Assembly (NCBI GenBank): GCA_021773395.1
Contig: JAJFKB010000014.1
Coordinates: forward strand, 186,001-250,000
DNA: 64,000 nt
Source: Gammaproteobacteria bacterium
Lineage (GTDB): Bacteria; Pseudomonadota; Gammaproteobacteria; Pseudomonadales; IMCC2047
Direction of reading: 5' to 3'
In this document: positions 32,356-42,512 of the stretch, in pieces
Numbering within the stretch: the first letter of the stretch is position 1
Layout: each line of letters opens with the position of its first letter
Notes under the pieces: generated by a model
What the model was told of the DNA's origin: nothing
The model's input: only the letters and a program-made list of their open reading frames with translations
Databases searched by the model: none
Made by a program: the position numbers and the translations under genes

Positions 32356-33605
32356 GTGGTTGCAGCGGGTGTGACACTCAGCCGGCTGGCGCGAAAGAAT
32401 TGATGCCGATCGAGCAGGCGCTTGATCGGCTGTTGGCGGCCGCACCGATAAAAGACGAGGCTGTCAGGGTAAAGCTGGAAGACGCGCTGGGACTAATATT
32501 GGCCGAGGATCAATTGTCGGCGGTAGATGTACCGCCGGCTGATAACAGCGCGATGGATGGTTATGCGGTTAATCTTGCAAATTTGAAAAGTGCCGGGCTA
32601 AAACTGCCGGTGGTACAACGAATTCCAGCGGGAGCAGTTCCGCAACCTTTAGCAAATAACGGTGCGGCACGCATTTTTACTGGCGCAGAAGTGCCGGAAG
32701 GTGCAGATGCCGTAGTGATGCAGGAGGAGTGCCAGCTCGTTGGGGACGAGGTTGTATTTCCTGAAAACGTGATTTTGGGACAGAATATCCGCCCCTTGGG
32801 AGATGATATCAAAAAGGGGGAGCTGATAGTTTCTGCTGGAGCTAAATTAACTCCTCAGTTGTTAAGTCTGATTGCTTCTGTGGGTATTGCCGAGGTTCCT
32901 GTTGTAAAGCCGCTGCGTGTTGCGATTCTTTCTACGGGAGATGAGTTGGTTGAGCCTGGAAATGTTCTGGGACCGGGTCAAATATATAACTCAAATCGTT
33001 TTGCATTGGCTGGCCTGGTAAAGTCGCTGGGCATGGAGGTCCTGGATCTGGGCATTGTTGCCGATACGCGCGAGGCCACTGAGCGGGCATTACGCCAAGC
33101 GGCAGAGCAGGCTGATTGTATTGTCACCACTGGTGGCGTATCGGTGGGTGAAGAGGATCATGTTAAGCCGGTCGTGGAAATGCTGGGGCAACTGCATCTG
33201 TGGAAAATATCAATAAAGCCGGGTAAGCCACTAGCTTTTGGTGAAGTGCTGGGTACGCCGATTATAGGGTTGCCAGGCAATCCGGTTTCAGCCTTTGTTA
33301 CCTTTGTACTGTTGGGGAGACCCTTTCTGCTGAAGTGTCAGGGCGCGACCGAGATATATCCGCGGGAAATGCTGGTGATTGCCGATTTTGAGGTGACAAA
33401 AAAATCGAACAGACAACAGTATTTGAGGGCTCGGGTGCGTAATAGCGATCAGGGAGAATCCCTGGTGACTGTTTATGATAATCAAAGTTCAGGTGTAATG
33501 TCTTCTACCTGTTGGGCGGATGGTTTCGCTATTGTACCGCCCGGACATACGATTAAACGTGGTGAGAAAGTAGCTTATATAGCCTATGCAGAACTGCTGA
33601 ACTAG
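32352..33605 (+). CDS. moeA: Molybdopterin molybdotransferase MoeA
   Basis: 417 residues; MoeA inserts molybdate into adenylylated molybdopterin. Four-domain pattern is visible: SAVDVPPADNSAMDGYAVN near 57-75, RIFTGAEVPEGADAVVMQE near 105-123, the MogA-like domain with STGDELVEPG and TTGGVSVGEEDHVKPVV, and IGLPGNPVSAFVTF. The N-terminus has a small extra Cys-containing piece, MSGCSGCDTQPAG, before the normal start of the fold. Coupled to moaB by a 4-nt overlap. Confidence 0.96.
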   Translation: MSGCSGCDTQPAGAKELMPIEQALDRLLAAAPIKDEAVRVKLEDALGLILAEDQLSAVDVPPADNSAMDGYAVNLANLKSAGLKLPVVQRIPAGAVPQPLANNGAARIFTGAEVPEGADAVVMQEECQLVGDEVVFPENVILGQNIRPLGDDIKKGELIVSAGAKLTPQLLSLIASVGIAEVPVVKPLRVAILSTGDELVEPGNVLGPGQIYNSNRFALAGLVKSLGMEVLDLGIVADTREATERALRQAAEQADCIVTTGGVSVGEEDHVKPVVEMLGQLHLWKISIKPGKPLAFGEVLGTPIIGLPGNPVSAFVTFVLLGRPFLLKCQGATEIYPREMLVIADFEVTKKSNRQQYLRARVRNSDQGESLVTVYDNQSSGVMSSTCWADGFAIVPPGHTIKRGEKVAYIAYAELLN

Positions 33606-33655
33606 TGGGTTAACACCGTTTCAGTCGCGTGTGCTATAGACGGCTCACAGGGTCG

Positions 33656-35047
33656 CTAAATTATGCGCGAAAAAGATTTGGTTTCGCTGTCTTTTGGTAG
33701 GTACGCGTCAAAGACCATGCAGATGCTGCGAATTAACAGACGACCGCTGGACAGTACTTCAATGCGGTTGTTCTTAATTTTAAGCAGACCGTCCTCAATA
33801 AAGGGTTTTAGTCGTTCCATTTCATCGGCAAAATACTGACTGAAATCGATCTTGTGCTGCTTGCTTTTCTGGTCCATGTCCAACTCAAAGTGGCATATGA
33901 GTTGGGTAATTATATCACTACGTATTTGGTCATCTTTGTTGGTCTTGATGCCTTTCAGCGCCGGTATTTTCCCGGCGTCAACCGCCTTGATGTAGTTATC
34001 CAGATTAGGATGATTCTGAAAAATATAAGGGCCGATATGACTGATGGATGAAACGCCCATTGCAATGAGATCGCAGTCTTTATGTGTAGTATATCCCTGG
34101 AAGTTTCGGTGCAGCTGCCCTTGTCTTTGAGAGATGGCTAGCTCATCGGTTGGTTTGGCAAAGTGATCCATGCCAATATACACATAACCGGCATCTTCAA
34201 GCTGGCTGATGGTATTCTGCATGATTTCCAGTTTTACTTCCGGTGCAGGTAACTCTTCAGGATTGAGCCGTCGTTGAGATTTGAATCTTTCCGGTAGGTG
34301 TGCGTAGTTAAATACCGACAGCCTGTCCGGAGATAGCTCAATAATTTGGTTGACCGTTTTCTCAAAAGTTGCCGCAGTCTGAAATGGCAAGCCATAAATC
34401 AAATCCATATTGATGGATTTGAACTTAATATGCCGCGCTCTATTGACTAAATCCTCAACCAATTTGATGGGTTGCACACGGTTGACTGCTTTTTGTACTT
34501 TCTCGTCGAAATCCTGGACGCCTATGCTGATGCGATTGAAGCCTTCGTAGCGCAGTAAATGCAATTTCTGGCGTGTGCATTCGCGGGGATCAATCTCAAC
34601 TGAGTAGTCCCCGTGATCATTATCAAGCAGATTAAAATATGCACGCAGATGATTAATCAGGCTATGGATTTCATCTTCGTTGAGAAATGTAGGTGTGCCG
34701 CCGCCCCAGTGCATTTGCTCAACCATCCGCTTGCTTTCATATAGCCGACCTTTATCTTCGATTTCCTGATAAAGTCTGGCAAGATAGGGGGCCGCTTTGT
34801 CGTGACGTTTGGTAACTACCTTGTTGCAGGCGCAGTAATAGCAAAGATGAGCGCAGAATGGAATATGCAAATACAGGGAGAGAGGCCGATCGCCCTTCGC
34901 CAATGCTTCAATGGATGAACTTAGTTCTTCCAGATCCAAGCCTTCCGAAAACTGAACAGCCGTCGGATAAGAAGTGTAACGTGGCCCGGAATAATTGTAC
35001 TTTTGTACTAACGCATTATCCCAAGCTGTTTGGCTTGAATGACTCAT
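33656..35047 (-). CDS. hemN: Oxygen-independent coproporphyrinogen III oxidase HemN
   Basis: 463 residues from the reverse-strand ATG at 35047 (MSHSSQTAWDNALVQKYNYSG); the frame stays open upstream to 35146 but those residues have no family match. Radical-SAM ligands are C65, C69 and C72, with C74 next (HIPFCAHLCYYCACNK). HemN decarboxylates coproporphyrinogen III without oxygen, giving heme for anaerobic cytochromes and feeding heme d1. It is convergent with moeA, and an FNR-like box lies about 60 bp upstream of its start. Confidence 0.95.
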   Translation of the reverse strand: MSHSSQTAWDNALVQKYNYSGPRYTSYPTAVQFSEGLDLEELSSSIEALAKGDRPLSLYLHIPFCAHLCYYCACNKVVTKRHDKAAPYLARLYQEIEDKGRLYESKRMVEQMHWGGGTPTFLNEDEIHSLINHLRAYFNLLDNDHGDYSVEIDPRECTRQKLHLLRYEGFNRISIGVQDFDEKVQKAVNRVQPIKLVEDLVNRARHIKFKSINMDLIYGLPFQTAATFEKTVNQIIELSPDRLSVFNYAHLPERFKSQRRLNPEELPAPEVKLEIMQNTISQLEDAGYVYIGMDHFAKPTDELAISQRQGQLHRNFQGYTTHKDCDLIAMGVSSISHIGPYIFQNHPNLDNYIKAVDAGKIPALKGIKTNKDDQIRSDIITQLICHFELDMDQKSKQHKIDFSQYFADEMERLKPFIEDGLLKIKNNRIEVLSSGRLLIRSICMVFDAYLPKDSETKSFSRII

Positions 35048-35071
35048 TGATACTACCAATTGGAAAATATT

Positions 35072-35119
35072 GAATCCGATGATAGGGTAATGGGTAAATG
35101 AGCTAATGACATAAATCAA
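35072..35119 (-). promoter_or_regulatory. FNR/Anr-type promoter of hemN
   Basis: On the reverse strand TTGAT-TTAT-GTCAT occupies 35119-35106, the same as the narK1 box except for the last base. TATCAT at 35084-35079 is a -10 with 21 bp between, putting the box centre close to -40.5 from a start near 35072. hemN is a known Anr target in pseudomonads. Confidence 0.6.
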
Positions 35120-35255
35120 GAATTTGATATAAGCAAAGCAATTCAAGAGGAGGGCATTGAAATGCGTAATTTAAGCGGTTCTTTTTCGAGGGCTTTAAAC
35201 TGAAAACAAGATGTGACACCAGCGATTGTGGGTGTTTGAATTATTAGGAATAACG

Positions 35256-35786
35256 ATGATGATGTCACAGAAACCTGGAATCTCTCATATTTGTCCCTGG
35301 GTAGAACGATTCGCCCACCTTATTCCTCAGGGTGAAGTGCTTGATCTTGCCTGTGGCGGTGGGCGGCATGGTCGTTATTTTTTAAATAAAGGCTTGTCCG
35401 TTACATTTCTGGATCGTGACGTTTCTGGAGTAGAAGATTTGGCAGATCACCCCTTGGCCCAAGTAGTCGAGTTTGATCTTGAAGCGGGGCGGCCGTGGCC
35501 ATTTGCGGCTGAAAAATTTAGCGCAGTTGTAGTGGTTAATTATCTACATAGGCCGTTATTGCCCTATTTGTTCGAGTCGTTAAAAGAAGGAGGTGTGCTG
35601 CTCTACCATACCTTTGCAGATGGCAATCAGATGTATGGAAGGCCAAGTAACCCCGATTTTCTGTTGCAGCAGAATGAGCTTTTAAATGCGTACGGGAAAG
35701 ATATGCAAGTAATTGATTTTATTCAGGGATATAGTCCGTCACCTCCGAGCGTGACGCAAAGTATTTGCGCTATTAAGAGAAGCTAA
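35256..35786 (+). CDS. Class I SAM-dependent methyltransferase
   Basis: 176 residues from ATG 35256; AGGA at 35246-35249 supports this start and a TTG at 35226 does not. SAM-binding motif I is VLDLACGGGRHGRYF at about 28-42, followed by the acidic loop TFLDRD. The length and the CGGGRHG motif resemble small TehB/rebalancing-type methyltransferases with unknown substrates. It is a single gene divergent from hemN and followed by the isc promoter. Confidence 0.85.
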   Translation: MMMSQKPGISHICPWVERFAHLIPQGEVLDLACGGGRHGRYFLNKGLSVTFLDRDVSGVEDLADHPLAQVVEFDLEAGRPWPFAAEKFSAVVVVNYLHRPLLPYLFESLKEGGVLLYHTFADGNQMYGRPSNPDFLLQQNELLNAYGKDMQVIDFIQGYSPSPPSVTQSICAIKRS

Positions 35787-35882
35787 TCTTTCGAGGTAAG
35801 AGCTGTTGTCAGGGGTTGGCTTTCACCTGCCTAAATCTCAAATATCTGATCCCGATAATAACCCACTAAATTAATCGGATAT

Positions 35883-35915
35883 ATACTTGACTAAAATACT
35901 TGGTTTTAACATAAT
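35883..35915 (+). promoter_or_regulatory. IscR-repressed promoter of the isc operon
   Basis: -35 TTGACT (35887-35892) and -10 CATAAT (35910-35915) are separated by 17 bp. A 25-bp segment at 35883-35907 fits the IscR type 1 consensus at 21 positions and covers the -35, the known arrangement for autorepression by [2Fe-2S]-IscR. The iscR ATG is 41 bp after the -10. Confidence 0.82.
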
Positions 35916-35955
35916 AACCCCCATTGTATATTTTGTGAAGTGACGAGAATTTGAT

Positions 35956-36450
35956 ATGCGGCTTACTACAAAAGGGCGATACGCGGTTACAGCTATGCTT
36001 GATTTGGCTTTGCACAGCACTCAGGGGCCGATTAGTTTGGCTGATATTTCCGGCAGGCAGGATATTTCTCTATCCTATTTGGAGCAGCTATTTGCCAAGT
36101 TGCGTAAGCGTGAGCTTGTTAAGAGTGTTCGCGGCCCAGGCGGCGGGTATCGTCTCACAAGAGAAGGGGATAATATAAGCGTTGCTGAAGTGGTGGATGC
36201 AGTGAACGAGTCAGTAGACGCAACCCTGTGTCGCGGTGATAATGACTGCCAGCACGGTCATGAATGTTTAACACACCATTTGTGGAGTGATTTAAGTCAT
36301 CAGATCCATGATTTTTTGAGTAAAATCAGCTTAGGTGATCTGGTGCGAAGAAATGAAGTAAGGACAGTTGCTAAGCGTCAGTCTGATGATGTGCATAGAA
36401 TGAGTCAGGGTCAGAAGGAAGGTTTGATTAAAATTGAGGCCGCACTCTAG
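35956..36450 (+). CDS. iscR: Fe-S cluster regulator IscR
   Basis: 164 residues, Rrf2 family. Winged helix-turn-helix at about 1-70 ([28 protein letters not shown]). The [2Fe-2S] ligands are C92, C98 and C104 with H107 close after ([16 protein letters not shown]), identical positions to E. coli IscR. Represses its own operon when cluster-loaded and regulates anaerobic respiration genes in other species. First gene of the isc operon. Confidence 0.97.
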   Translation: MRLTTKGRYAVTAMLDLALHSTQGPISLADISGRQDISLSYLEQLFAKLRKRELVKSVRGPGGGYRLTREGDNISVAEVVDAVNESVDATLCRGDNDCQHGHECLTHHLWSDLSHQIHDFLSKISLGDLVRRNEVRTVAKRQSDDVHRMSQGQKEGLIKIEAAL

Positions 36451-36519
36451 TAAATACACCTTAGTAAATAGAAGTGATCAGGTCGAATTAGTGAAGAATT
36501 TTAGATTGGAGTAAATTAG

Positions 36520-37734
36520 ATGCAGTTACCTATTTATTTGGATTATTCCGCAACCACACCAGCGGATCATCGGGTGGCACAGAAGATGATCGAGTGTCTA
36601 GAGCTCGAGGGCAATTTCGGTAATCCGGCATCGCGTTCGCATGTATTTGGTTGGAAGGCTGAAGCGGTAGTCGAAAATGCCAGAAAACAGGTGGCGGATC
36701 TGGTGGGCTGTGACCCGAGGGAAATTGTTTGGACTTCTGGCGCTACTGAGTCAGACAATTTAGCGATAAAAGGGGCTGCCCACTTTTATGGAAAGAAAGG
36801 CAAGCACATTATCACCTCAAAAATAGAGCACAAGGCGGTACTGGATACCTGTAGGCAGTTGGAGCGCGAAGGATTTGAAATCACCTATTTGGAACCGGAT
36901 TCGAAGGGTATTATTGAACCTGCAAAGGTTGAGGCAGCAATGCGTGACGACACCATCCTGGTTTCTTTAATGCATGTAAACAATGAGATTGGCGTGATTA
37001 CTGATATTGCTGCAATAGGCGAAATTACGCGCAGCCGAGGGGTTCTTTTTCACGTAGATGCGGCACAGAGTGCCGGTAAAATCGAGATAGATCTAGAGAA
37101 TACGAAAGTAGACCTGATGTCCTTTTCCGGGCATAAGATCTATGGGCCTAAAGGGGTCGGAGCTCTGTTTGTTCGCCGTAAGCCACGTGTAAGGATTGAA
37201 GCACAAATGCATGGCGGAGGTCACGAGCGTGGTATGCGTTCAGGAACACTTGCGACACATCAAATTGTCGGTATGGGAGAGGCGTGTCGCATTGCGAAAG
37301 CCGATATGGCAGAAGATAACGACCGGATATTAAAGCTCCGCTCAAAACTGTGGAATAGTTTTCGTGAAATGGATGAGGTTTATTTAAATGGTGACGAAAA
37401 CCAGCGCTTGCCTGGAATTCTGAACGTAAGTTTTAACTTTGTTGAAGGCGAGTCATTGATGATGGCATTGAAGGATTTGGCCGTGTCATCTGGCTCTGCC
37501 TGTACTTCTGCGAGCCTGGAGCCTTCCTATGTGCTCCGTGCGCTAGGTATGAGTGACGAGATGGCACATAGCTCAATTAGATTTTCCATCGGTCGATTTA
37601 CCACGGAAGAAGAGGTGGATTATGTGATTGACCATGTGCGAGAAGCAGTAGAGAAACTGAGAGCACTGTCCCCACTATGGGAAATGCATCAGGACGGAAT
37701 TGATTTATCGACTGTGCAGTGGGCTGCACATTAA
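36520..37734 (+). CDS. iscS: Cysteine desulfurase IscS
   Basis: 404 residues, class V aminotransferase fold. PLP lysine K206 ([12 protein letters not shown]) and catalytic C328 on the mobile loop ([21 protein letters not shown]) sit at exactly the E. coli positions. It takes sulfur from cysteine and passes it to IscU and to tRNA thiolation and Mo-cofactor pathways. Between iscR and iscU. Confidence 0.98.
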   Translation: MQLPIYLDYSATTPADHRVAQKMIECLELEGNFGNPASRSHVFGWKAEAVVENARKQVADLVGCDPREIVWTSGATESDNLAIKGAAHFYGKKGKHIITSKIEHKAVLDTCRQLEREGFEITYLEPDSKGIIEPAKVEAAMRDDTILVSLMHVNNEIGVITDIAAIGEITRSRGVLFHVDAAQSAGKIEIDLENTKVDLMSFSGHKIYGPKGVGALFVRRKPRVRIEAQMHGGGHERGMRSGTLATHQIVGMGEACRIAKADMAEDNDRILKLRSKLWNSFREMDEVYLNGDENQRLPGILNVSFNFVEGESLMMALKDLAVSSGSACTSASLEPSYVLRALGMSDEMAHSSIRFSIGRFTTEEEVDYVIDHVREAVEKLRALSPLWEMHQDGIDLSTVQWAAH

Positions 37735-37766
37735 GCAGCAACTGGCAGAATTGAGAGGTTAGGAAA

Positions 37767-38156
37767 ATGGCATATAGCGATAAAGTACTGGAACATTATG
37801 AAAATCCGCGTAACGTGGGCGCTTTGGATAAAGAATCTGACGACGTGGGAACGGGAATGGTGGGCGCGCCCGCTTGTGGTGATGTGATGCGTTTACAGAT
37901 TCAGGTTAATGATGATGATATTATTGAGGACGCAAAATTTAAGACCTATGGCTGTGGTTCGGCGATTGCGTCCAGTTCACTGTTGACCGAGTGGGTTAAG
38001 GGTAAAACCCTTGACGAAGCGACGCAGATCAAGAATACCGATATTGCAGAAGAGCTGGCGTTGCCACCCGTTAAAATTCATTGTTCGGTATTGGCCGAAG
38101 ATGCTATTAAAGCGGCGATCTCGGATTTGAGAAATAAACGGGAATCGAAACATTAG
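37767..38156 (+). CDS. iscU: Fe-S cluster scaffold IscU
   Basis: 129 residues. Cluster ligands C37 (GAPACGDV, with D39), C63 (YGCGSA), H105 and C106 (KIHCSVLAEDAI) are all present. The LPPVKIH motif is the HscA recognition site. It builds [2Fe-2S] clusters from IscS sulfur. The protein length is typical. Confidence 0.98.
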   Translation: MAYSDKVLEHYENPRNVGALDKESDDVGTGMVGAPACGDVMRLQIQVNDDDIIEDAKFKTYGCGSAIASSSLLTEWVKGKTLDEATQIKNTDIAEELALPPVKIHCSVLAEDAIKAAISDLRNKRESKH

Positions 38157-38225
38157 TATTTCCGGTAAAGGATGTTTTCAGTGTCATATGGCTGACGATC
38201 CAGCACCGGGAAGTTGGGAGTATTT

Positions 38226-38549
38226 ATGGCGATAACAGTATCAGAATCAGCTGCTGCGCATGTCTCGAGGCAGTTGAACAAAAGAGGCACGGGTGTGGGA
38301 ATACGTGTTGGTGTGCGCACTAGTGGCTGCTCCGGGTTGGCCTACGTATTGGAATTTGTCGATGAGGTGGCAGATGATGACCAGGTCTTTGAGGGACATG
38401 GTGTAAAGGTCATCGTTGATGAAAAGAGTCTTGCTTACCTGGATGGCACTGAATTGGACTTTGTTAAAGAAGGCCTTAATGAGGGCTTTAAGTTTACCAA
38501 CCCGAATGTGAGTAGCCAGTGTGGCTGCGGTGAGAGCTTCAACATATAG
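38226..38549 (+). CDS. iscA: A-type Fe-S carrier IscA
   Basis: 107 residues from ATG 38226, with GGGAG at 38216-38220 upstream; an in-frame TTG at 38214 is less likely. C35 (TSGCSGLAY), C99 and C101 ([10 protein letters not shown]) match E. coli IscA exactly in both position and total length. Delivers clusters to target proteins. A 138-bp gap to hscB follows with no clear feature. Confidence 0.97.
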   Translation: MAITVSESAAAHVSRQLNKRGTGVGIRVGVRTSGCSGLAYVLEFVDEVADDDQVFEGHGVKVIVDEKSLAYLDGTELDFVKEGLNEGFKFTNPNVSSQCGCGESFNI

Positions 38550-38687
38550 CGAAAGCTTTTAACAGCCAGGTTATGGGTATTCAGTTTTAGCTTGTGACTA
38601 CTCAATTATCGTCGTTAGACATACCCTACGAACAGAAATTTAATTCGCGGTTAATAACGGCGGAAAAGATGAAGGTGGATAAATTCT

Positions 38688-39227
38688 GTGACAGCCCCCC
38701 AAAACTACTTCCAGCTTTTCGGGCTTAATCAACAATTCGATATTGATCTTGCTAGCTTGGCTAGTGCCTACCGGAATATTCAGCGAACGACACATCCAGA
38801 TCGCCATGCCCATGCATCGAAGCGTGATCAGTTGTTATCTATGCAATATGCCGCAAACATAAATGATGCTTACGAAACTCTGACCTGTCCGTTGAAGCGC
38901 GCAACCTACCTGCTTAAGCTAAGTGGAATAGATTTGGCAGAAGATAACTCAACCAATATGGATCCAGAGTTTTTAATGCAGCAAATTGAGTTAAGAGAAA
39001 AGCTCGAGGTCGCGCAGCACGCCAATGATCCTGAGACGGAGCTGGATAAAATATCATCGCATTTACATCAGCAGATGTTGTCCTTTCAGGATGAATTTAG
39101 AACAATGCTGGTAGATGACAAAGCCAGTTCTTTGGAAAAAACGGTGGAAGTTGTTAAAAAGATGCAATTTGTCGCTAAAATGCAACATGAAGTAGAGCGA
39201 CTGGAGGAAGAGTTGCTCGATTACTAG
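38688..39227 (+). CDS. hscB: Co-chaperone HscB
   Basis: 179 residues with GTG start. An N-terminal J-domain (YFQLFGLNQQFDIDLASLASAYR, HPDRHAHAS with the HPD motif near 37-39) and a C-terminal helical bundle that binds IscU. It stimulates HscA ATPase for cluster transfer. A 22-bp palindrome sits directly downstream. Confidence 0.96.
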   Translation: MTAPQNYFQLFGLNQQFDIDLASLASAYRNIQRTTHPDRHAHASKRDQLLSMQYAANINDAYETLTCPLKRATYLLKLSGIDLAEDNSTNMDPEFLMQQIELREKLEVAQHANDPETELDKISSHLHQQMLSFQDEFRTMLVDDKASSLEKTVEVVKKMQFVAKMQHEVERLEEELLDY

Positions 39228-39234
39228 CCTGAAT

Positions 39235-39256
39235 CAAGGCCAGTTAACTGGCCTTG
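39235..39256 (+). other. 22-bp perfect palindrome between hscB and hscA
   Basis: CAAGGCCAGTT (39235-39245) followed at once by its exact complement AACTGGCCTTG (39246-39256). In RNA it would give a 9-bp stem with a TTAA loop. It begins 8 nt after the hscB stop and ends 34 nt before hscA. It is not followed by a T run. Confidence 0.6.
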
Positions 39257-39289
39257 GGTACGAATCTGATTTGAATAAGAGAATTTTCT

Positions 39290-41182
39290 ATGGCGTTACT
39301 ACAACTGGCTGAACCGGGAGAAAGCCCTCAGCCTCACCAGCATAAATTTGCGGTTGGTATCGATCTGGGCACAACTAACTCTTTGGTTGCGACAGTTAGA
39401 AGCGGCTCCGCTGAGGTGATACCAGATTTGCAGCAGCGAAAATTGTTACCTTCTGTGGTGCGCTATCGCGCTGAAGGCGTTGTCGTTGGTGAAGATGCGA
39501 AAAAAGCGGCAAAAGAAGACCCCCTTAATACCATTGTGTCAGTTAAGCGATTATTGGGGCGTGGCGTAGCGGATGTTAAAATGTTTGGCGAGCAGATGCC
39601 TTACCGATTTGTGGAGAAAGAGAAGGGCGGGATGCCCTATATCACAACGGTAGCGGGTGATGTAAGTCCGGTTAGCGTTTCAGCAGAAATACTCAAGGTA
39701 CTAGCTTTGCGTGGTGGTGAAGCTCTGGGTGGTGAACTTGATGGGGCAGTGATTACCGTGCCAGCCTATTTTGATGAATCACAAAGGCAGGCCACCAAAG
39801 ATGCGGCAAGGCTAGCAGGGTTAAATGTTTTGCGACTACTGAATGAGCCAACTGCTGCGGCTGTCGCTTATGGTTTGGATAAACAGGAAGAAGGAGTTAT
39901 TGCTGTTTATGACTTGGGGGGAGGGACTTTTGATGTATCCATTCTACGCCTGCAAGCTGGGGTTTTTGAGGTGTTATCTACAGCTGGAGATACCGCATTA
40001 GGTGGTGATGATTTTGACCATGCTATTGCCGAATGGCTGATAAAAAAAGCGGGAATCGAACAGAATCTCGATCATTCTGAATCAAGAGATTTGCTTCAGC
40101 TAGCTTGCCAGGCTAAAGAACATCTGTCTGATCAGGGCGAAACCAGTCTGGCTTTTAGCTGGGGCCAGAGTGAGTGTCGGGAAACCCTGACTCGCCTGGA
40201 GTTTGATCAGCTGATTGAGCCACTGGTCGCGAAAACGCTCAAAGTTTGTAAACGCGCATTGCGCGATGCCAAACTCAAAGTGGAGCAAATTGACAATGTG
40301 GTGATGGTGGGTGGTTCTACCCGAGTCCCCTGCGTGCGCACTAGCGTGGCAGAGCTTTTTGGTGCGCAACCCATGGTGGATATTGATCCGGATGAAGTAG
40401 TGGCCATCGGTGCAGCACTGCAGGCAAACGTACTGGTTGGCAACCAGTCAGGCGAAGACATGCTGTTATTGGATGTAAACCCACTGTCGCTGGGTATCGA
40501 AACGATGGGTGGGCTTGTAGAAAAAATAATTCCGCGTAATGTGACGATTCCGATTGCTAAAGCGCAGGAATTTACCACCTATAAGGATGGCCAGACAGCA
40601 ATGGCGATTCACGTACTGCAGGGTGAGCGAGAGCTGGTGGTAGATTGCCGTTCTCTGGCACGCTTTGAATTACACGGAATCCCGCCGATGGTGGCTGGAG
40701 CGGCGCGTATTCTGGTCACATTTCAAGTCGATGCAGATGGTATATTGAGCGTATCTGCCCGTGAACAAAGTACGGGTACAGAGAGCACCATTCAGGTTAA
40801 GCCTTCCTATGGTCTCAATGATGACGAAATCACGCATATGATCAAAGAATCCATTGATTATGCGCAGCACGATGTGGAACAGAGAAAGTTAAGAGAAAAA
40901 CAGGTAGAGGGTGAGGCACTTTTGGCAAGTGTTACCAATGCGCTGGCAGAAGATGGGGCTGAATTGTTAAGTGAAGAGGAGCAGACGCAACTCAGGGAAG
41001 AAGTTAAAAAACTGATGCAGGCACTGATGCAGCATGATGCCAAGACAATTGCCAGAGAAATCGATAATCTGGGTAACGCAAGTAGCGAGTTTGCTGCTCG
41101 TCGTATGGATGCAGGTATCAAAAAAGCATTGGCAGGGCGAGCACTGGATCAACTAGAGATCGACAATGACGAGCAGAATTAG
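39290..41182 (+). CDS. hscA: Hsp70-type chaperone HscA
   Basis: 630 residues of the DnaK family. ATPase motifs: [15 protein letters not shown] near 22-36, [17 protein letters not shown] near 205-221, [11 protein letters not shown] near 338-348. The C-terminal substrate domain binds the LPPVK motif of IscU. Sized between HscA and DnaK, and its position between hscB and fdx fixes the assignment. Confidence 0.97.
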   Translation: MALLQLAEPGESPQPHQHKFAVGIDLGTTNSLVATVRSGSAEVIPDLQQRKLLPSVVRYRAEGVVVGEDAKKAAKEDPLNTIVSVKRLLGRGVADVKMFGEQMPYRFVEKEKGGMPYITTVAGDVSPVSVSAEILKVLALRGGEALGGELDGAVITVPAYFDESQRQATKDAARLAGLNVLRLLNEPTAAAVAYGLDKQEEGVIAVYDLGGGTFDVSILRLQAGVFEVLSTAGDTALGGDDFDHAIAEWLIKKAGIEQNLDHSESRDLLQLACQAKEHLSDQGETSLAFSWGQSECRETLTRLEFDQLIEPLVAKTLKVCKRALRDAKLKVEQIDNVVMVGGSTRVPCVRTSVAELFGAQPMVDIDPDEVVAIGAALQANVLVGNQSGEDMLLLDVNPLSLGIETMGGLVEKIIPRNVTIPIAKAQEFTTYKDGQTAMAIHVLQGERELVVDCRSLARFELHGIPPMVAGAARILVTFQVDADGILSVSAREQSTGTESTIQVKPSYGLNDDEITHMIKESIDYAQHDVEQRKLREKQVEGEALLASVTNALAEDGAELLSEEEQTQLREEVKKLMQALMQHDAKTIAREIDNLGNASSEFAARRMDAGIKKALAGRALDQLEIDNDEQN

Positions 41183-41191
41183 GGAAACGAT

Positions 41192-41533
41192 ATGCCACAG
41201 GTAATTTTTTTACCCCATACTGAAATTTGTCCTGAAGGGGCTGTAATTCAGGCAGATCCAGGCGATAACCTGATAGAAATTGCGCTAAAAAATAATATTG
41301 AGATTGAGCATGCCTGTGAGCTCTCCTGTGCGTGCACTACCTGTCATGTGATCATCAGGGAGGGGTTTGGCTCTCTTGAAGAATCTGATGAGCTGGAAGA
41401 TGATTTGCTGGATAAAGCCTGGGGCTTGGAGCCTGATTCGCGACTGAGTTGTCAGGTTGAAGTGGGGGATCAGGATTTAGTTGTCGAAATTCCAAAATAT
41501 ACAATCAACCAGGTATCGGAAGCGAAAATATAG
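41192..41533 (+). CDS. fdx: [2Fe-2S] ferredoxin of the isc system
   Basis: 113 residues, adrenodoxin-type ferredoxin. Cluster ligands come from CELSCACTTCHVI (three of them) and the later SRLSCQVEV. Supplies electrons for cluster assembly on IscU. Starts 10 bp after hscA. Confidence 0.96.
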   Translation: MPQVIFLPHTEICPEGAVIQADPGDNLIEIALKNNIEIEHACELSCACTTCHVIIREGFGSLEESDELEDDLLDKAWGLEPDSRLSCQVEVGDQDLVVEIPKYTINQVSEAKI

Positions 41534-41581
41534 CCCGATAAAGGGGCTCGATATGCACATGGGTAATAGAGGCAGAAAATT

Positions 41582-41782
41582 ATGAGTTTAAAGTGGACAG
41601 ATGTGCAGGATATTGCGATTGAACTCGCGGATAACCATGAGCAAATAGACCCATTGACTATAAATTTTGTTGATCTGCGTAACATGGTAATGGCGCTGGA
41701 TGAGTTCGACGACGATCCAAATCACTGCGGTGAGAAAATACTGGAAGCGATACAGGCAGCGTGGATAGAAGAAGCCGAATAG
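41582..41782 (+). CDS. iscX: IscX, IscS-binding acidic protein
   Basis: 66 residues, acidic, with the IscX pattern MSLKWTDVQDIAIELADNHEQ and DPLTINFVDLRNMV, and the VLALDEFDDDP-like segment MALDEFDDDP. Binds IscS and may regulate or supply iron. Last gene of the isc operon; a 250-bp gap with a likely ndk promoter follows. Confidence 0.95.
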   Translation: MSLKWTDVQDIAIELADNHEQIDPLTINFVDLRNMVMALDEFDDDPNHCGEKILEAIQAAWIEEAE

Positions 41783-41937
41783 CAGTCGCTCTGGCTGAAA
41801 GATTTAGTTTGTATCTTTAATACGCGTTATGAGAGGGTGATTTTCGCGCTTTGAATGGGTCTATAGGACCAATGATAACCATCACATAAAGATATCCAGC
41901 AGACCAGCTTTTCATACTAATTCCGTACAAAAACCCT

Positions 41938-41943
41938 TATAAT
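41938..41943 (+). promoter_or_regulatory. Possible -10 of the ndk promoter
   Basis: TATAAT lies at 41938-41943 in the 251-bp gap between iscX and ndk, about 90 bp before the ndk ATG. No convincing -35 is found at 16-18 bp spacing, so this is only a candidate. Confidence 0.35.
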
Positions 41944-42033
41944 CCGCGATCTTGAGTATATGAGAGCTCAGACATCTCTGATGCTTTTGTTAGAATTAAT
42001 TTTAGACCGTTAAATTTAGGAGACTTAAAGTCA

Positions 42034-42459
42034 ATGTCCGTTGAACGTACCCTTTCTATTATTAAGCCCGATGCAGTCGCAAAAAATGTAATCGGAGAGA
42101 TTTATAGCCGGTTTGAAAAAGCAGGATTAAAGATTGTTGCGGCAAAAATGTTGCATATGGATGATGAAAAAGCGGGCGGCTTTTATGCAGAGCATCGTGA
42201 GCGACCTTTTTTCAAGGATTTGGTTGGCTTTATGACATCTGGACCTGTGGTCGTGCAGGTGCTGGAAGGAGAGAACGCCGTTGTGTTAAATCGTGAATTA
42301 ATGGGCGCGACTAATCCTCAGGAAGCGGCGGAAGGCACCATTAGAGCTGATTTTGCCGAAACTATCGATGCTAATGCGGTCCATGGTTCTGACTCATCGC
42401 AGTCAGCAGCGCGCGAAGTGGCTTACTTTTTTGCGGATGACGAGATTTGTTCGCGCTAG
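42034..42459 (+). CDS. ndk: Nucleoside diphosphate kinase
   Basis: 141 residues. Catalytic histidine in [12 protein letters not shown] near residue 117, and the N-terminal [17 protein letters not shown] is diagnostic. Balances nucleoside triphosphate pools. TAGGAG supports the start. Standard neighbour of rlmN in Pseudomonas-type gene order. Confidence 0.98.
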   Translation: MSVERTLSIIKPDAVAKNVIGEIYSRFEKAGLKIVAAKMLHMDDEKAGGFYAEHRERPFFKDLVGFMTSGPVVVQVLEGENAVVLNRELMGATNPQEAAEGTIRADFAETIDANAVHGSDSSQSAAREVAYFFADDEICSR

Positions 42460-42512
42460 GTTATCGAGCTGCATAGTAGCTTGTTAGTAGCTTGGTAACG
42501 AGGATAAGTTAA

